The translations under genes and the position numbers were made by a program. Positions 5,866 to 6,481 of a stretch of DNA of 6,481 bases are shown here, in pieces. Origin of the DNA: Promicromonosporaceae bacterium (GTDB lineage: Bacteria; Actinomycetota; Actinomycetes; Actinomycetales; Cellulomonadaceae). The DNA lies in assembly GCA_009782865.1 (NCBI GenBank), contig WRIF01000094.1:1-6481 (forward strand), written 5' to 3'. The notes under the pieces were generated by a model that was not told the DNA's origin, searched no databases, and saw only the letters and a list, made by a program, of their open reading frames with translations. Numbering within the stretch: position 1 is the stretch's first letter; every line of letters begins with the position of its first letter.

Positions 5866-6481
5866 CAGTCCGTGCCCTCCCCCAGCAGGGCCGGCGCCGC
5901 GGCCCGGATGGCGCCCGACAGGCCCGGGCCAGCGCCAAACGGCGGCTCGGCGGGCGGAGGCGGGTCTTCCGCCTTGGGCCACGCCGCGGCCGACGGAGCG
6001 GGTGGCCATGCAGGCGGGGGACCGGGCGGTGGAACAGGCGGCGGAGCGGGCGGCGGACCGGGCGGTGGAACAGGCGGCGGAGCAGGTGGTGGATCGGGCG
6101 GCGACGCTCCAACCGGCTCCGTCCACGACTCAAGCCCGGCAATTCCCAGGCCAAGCGCCGTCTCGGAAACCGGAGCGGCCGGGGCGGCCGGGGCGACTGG
6201 GACGGATGCGCCCCCGGTGGAAGGCCAGGCCAATCCGGCGGGCTCGGCGGCCGGCGCGGGATCGCCCATACGAATGCCCAGGCTTTCCAGCCCGTCCCAG
6301 GCGGGCGCGGACGGGATTGCGGCGGCGGGCCCGGGCTCCGGATCGGGCGGGTCCGGGAATATGGACACGGACGGCGCGGGCGGCGTGGGCGCGGCGGCGG
6401 CAGGCCCTGGCTCGGGAGGCCCGGGCCACGCGGACACGGACGGGATTGCGGCGGCGGGGTCGGGGTCCGGGTCCGGCGGGG
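5865..6481 (-). CDS. Ala/Pro-rich protein, C-terminal part, 5' end beyond window
   Basis: The minus-strand frame is open from the right edge to TGA at 5867-5865, about 204 residues. GTG-6437 is a possible internal start, but the frame continues upstream with the same composition, so the gene is probably partial. The visible protein is dominated by Pro, Ala and Gly and has no hydrophobic membrane segment. It contains three degenerate copies of a PAAAIPS-like unit near its upstream end, a mixed central part (WDGLESLGIRMGDP and similar), and a (PPPx)n tract where x is Ala, Val or Gly. It ends with a less repetitive tail (GPGLSGAIRAAAPALLGEG). Its stop overlaps the glmS ATG as TGATG, which argues for a real, translationally coupled gene. 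I do not recognise it. The Pro-rich part may be a disordered linker or tail of a larger protein, and spurious translation of GC-rich repeat DNA is possible. Confidence 0.5.
   Translation of the reverse strand, partial: PPDPDPDPAAAIPSVSAWPGPPEPGPAAAAPTPPAPSVSIFPDPPDPEPGPAAAIPSAPAWDGLESLGIRMGDPAPAAEPAGLAWPSTGGASVPVAPAAPAAPVSETALGLGIAGLESWTEPVGASPPDPPPAPPPVPPPGPPPAPPPVPPPGPPPAWPPAPSAAAWPKAEDPPPPAEPPFGAGPGLSGAIRAAAPALLGEGTD
5875..5880 (-). promoter_or_regulatory. ribosome binding site of the glmS start
   Basis: GGAGGG on the minus strand ends nine bases before ATG-5865. This is a strong Shine-Dalgarno and fixes the start at MCGIVG, which places Cys at position 2 as GlmS requires. The longer in-frame ATG at 6126 adds an Arg/Ser/Ala-rich tail that is only the shadow of the Pro-rich gene. 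Confidence 0.75.
6019..6102. repeat. seven 12-base tandem repeats (36-base higher-order unit)
   Basis: Seven consecutive 12-base units of the form GGAnCnGGyGGy occupy 6019-6102. The first three and the next three form a 36-base repeat (6019-6054 and 6055-6090) differing at three bases. On the minus strand each unit encodes four residues of the PPPA/PPPV/PPPG tract. All unit lengths are multiples of three, so copy-number change would keep the frame. Confidence 0.85.
6309..6466. repeat. degenerate repeats encoding PAAAIPS-like units
   Basis: ACGGGATTGCGGCGGCGGG occurs at 6311-6329 and again at 6440-6458, 129 bases (43 codons) apart, with similar GGGTCCGGG-type flanks. A more diverged copy lies between them. 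In the minus-strand protein they read PAAAIPSVSAW, PAAAAPTPPAPSVS and PAAAIPSAPAW, spaced 18 and 25 residues apart. Confidence 0.6.

Noticed and set aside
6019..6102. CRISPR-like array
   Set aside because: The units are 12-base contiguous codon repeats with no spacers.
5866..6126. N-terminal extension of the glmS fusion to ATG-6126
   Set aside because: The added residues are Arg/Ala/Ser/Cys low-complexity and lie in the shadow frame of the Pro-rich gene. The strong ribosome binding site and the required Cys2 fix the start at 5865.
6019..6470. G-quadruplex-forming sequence on the plus strand
   Set aside because: Many GG and GGG runs exist, but they follow directly from Pro and Ala codons on the minus strand, with no separate sign of a regulatory role.

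Overview
The window is uniformly GC-rich. Its codon use (G/C at most third positions), a Sec-type signal peptide on an FG-GAP/CHAP-like secreted protein, and Ala/Pro-rich reading frames suggest a high-GC Gram-positive actinobacterium, possibly a host-associated Actinomycetales relative. The genus is a guess. No RNA gene, transposase or CRISPR array was seen.

Layout, left to right: (1) Bases 1-287 hold no strong gene. A weak leftward reading frame (174 to the edge) and an 8-bp inverted repeat lie there. (2) Bases 288-1640 (+) encode a 450-residue exported protein: signal peptide, five FG-GAP/calcium-loop repeats of about 45 residues, and a C-terminal CHAP-like domain whose expected catalytic Cys and His both appear to be replaced. 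(3) A strong GC-rich hairpin spans the convergent stop codons at 1640 and 1658. (4) Bases 4012-1658 (-) encode a large polytopic membrane protein that resembles GT-C-type glycosyltransferases. (5) Bases 5865-4018 (-) are one reading frame joining the first ~137 residues of GlmS (glutamine--fructose-6-phosphate aminotransferase) to a DUF2142-type polytopic membrane protein. (6) Bases 6481-5865 (-) hold the C-terminal part of an Ala/Pro-rich protein with short tandem repeats, whose stop overlaps the glmS start codon.

The three leftward frames are packed like an operon: TGATG at 5863-5867, ATGA at 4018-4021, with Shine-Dalgarno sequences at the glmS start and at the GT-C-like gene. The two membrane proteins, and perhaps the secreted protein, fit a role in making or decorating cell-surface glycans, by inference only. 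The most notable point is the glmS/DUF2142 join. It is either a genuine in-frame deletion or fusion, which would require an intact glmS elsewhere, or a misassembly of two same-strand genes. The sequence alone cannot decide.
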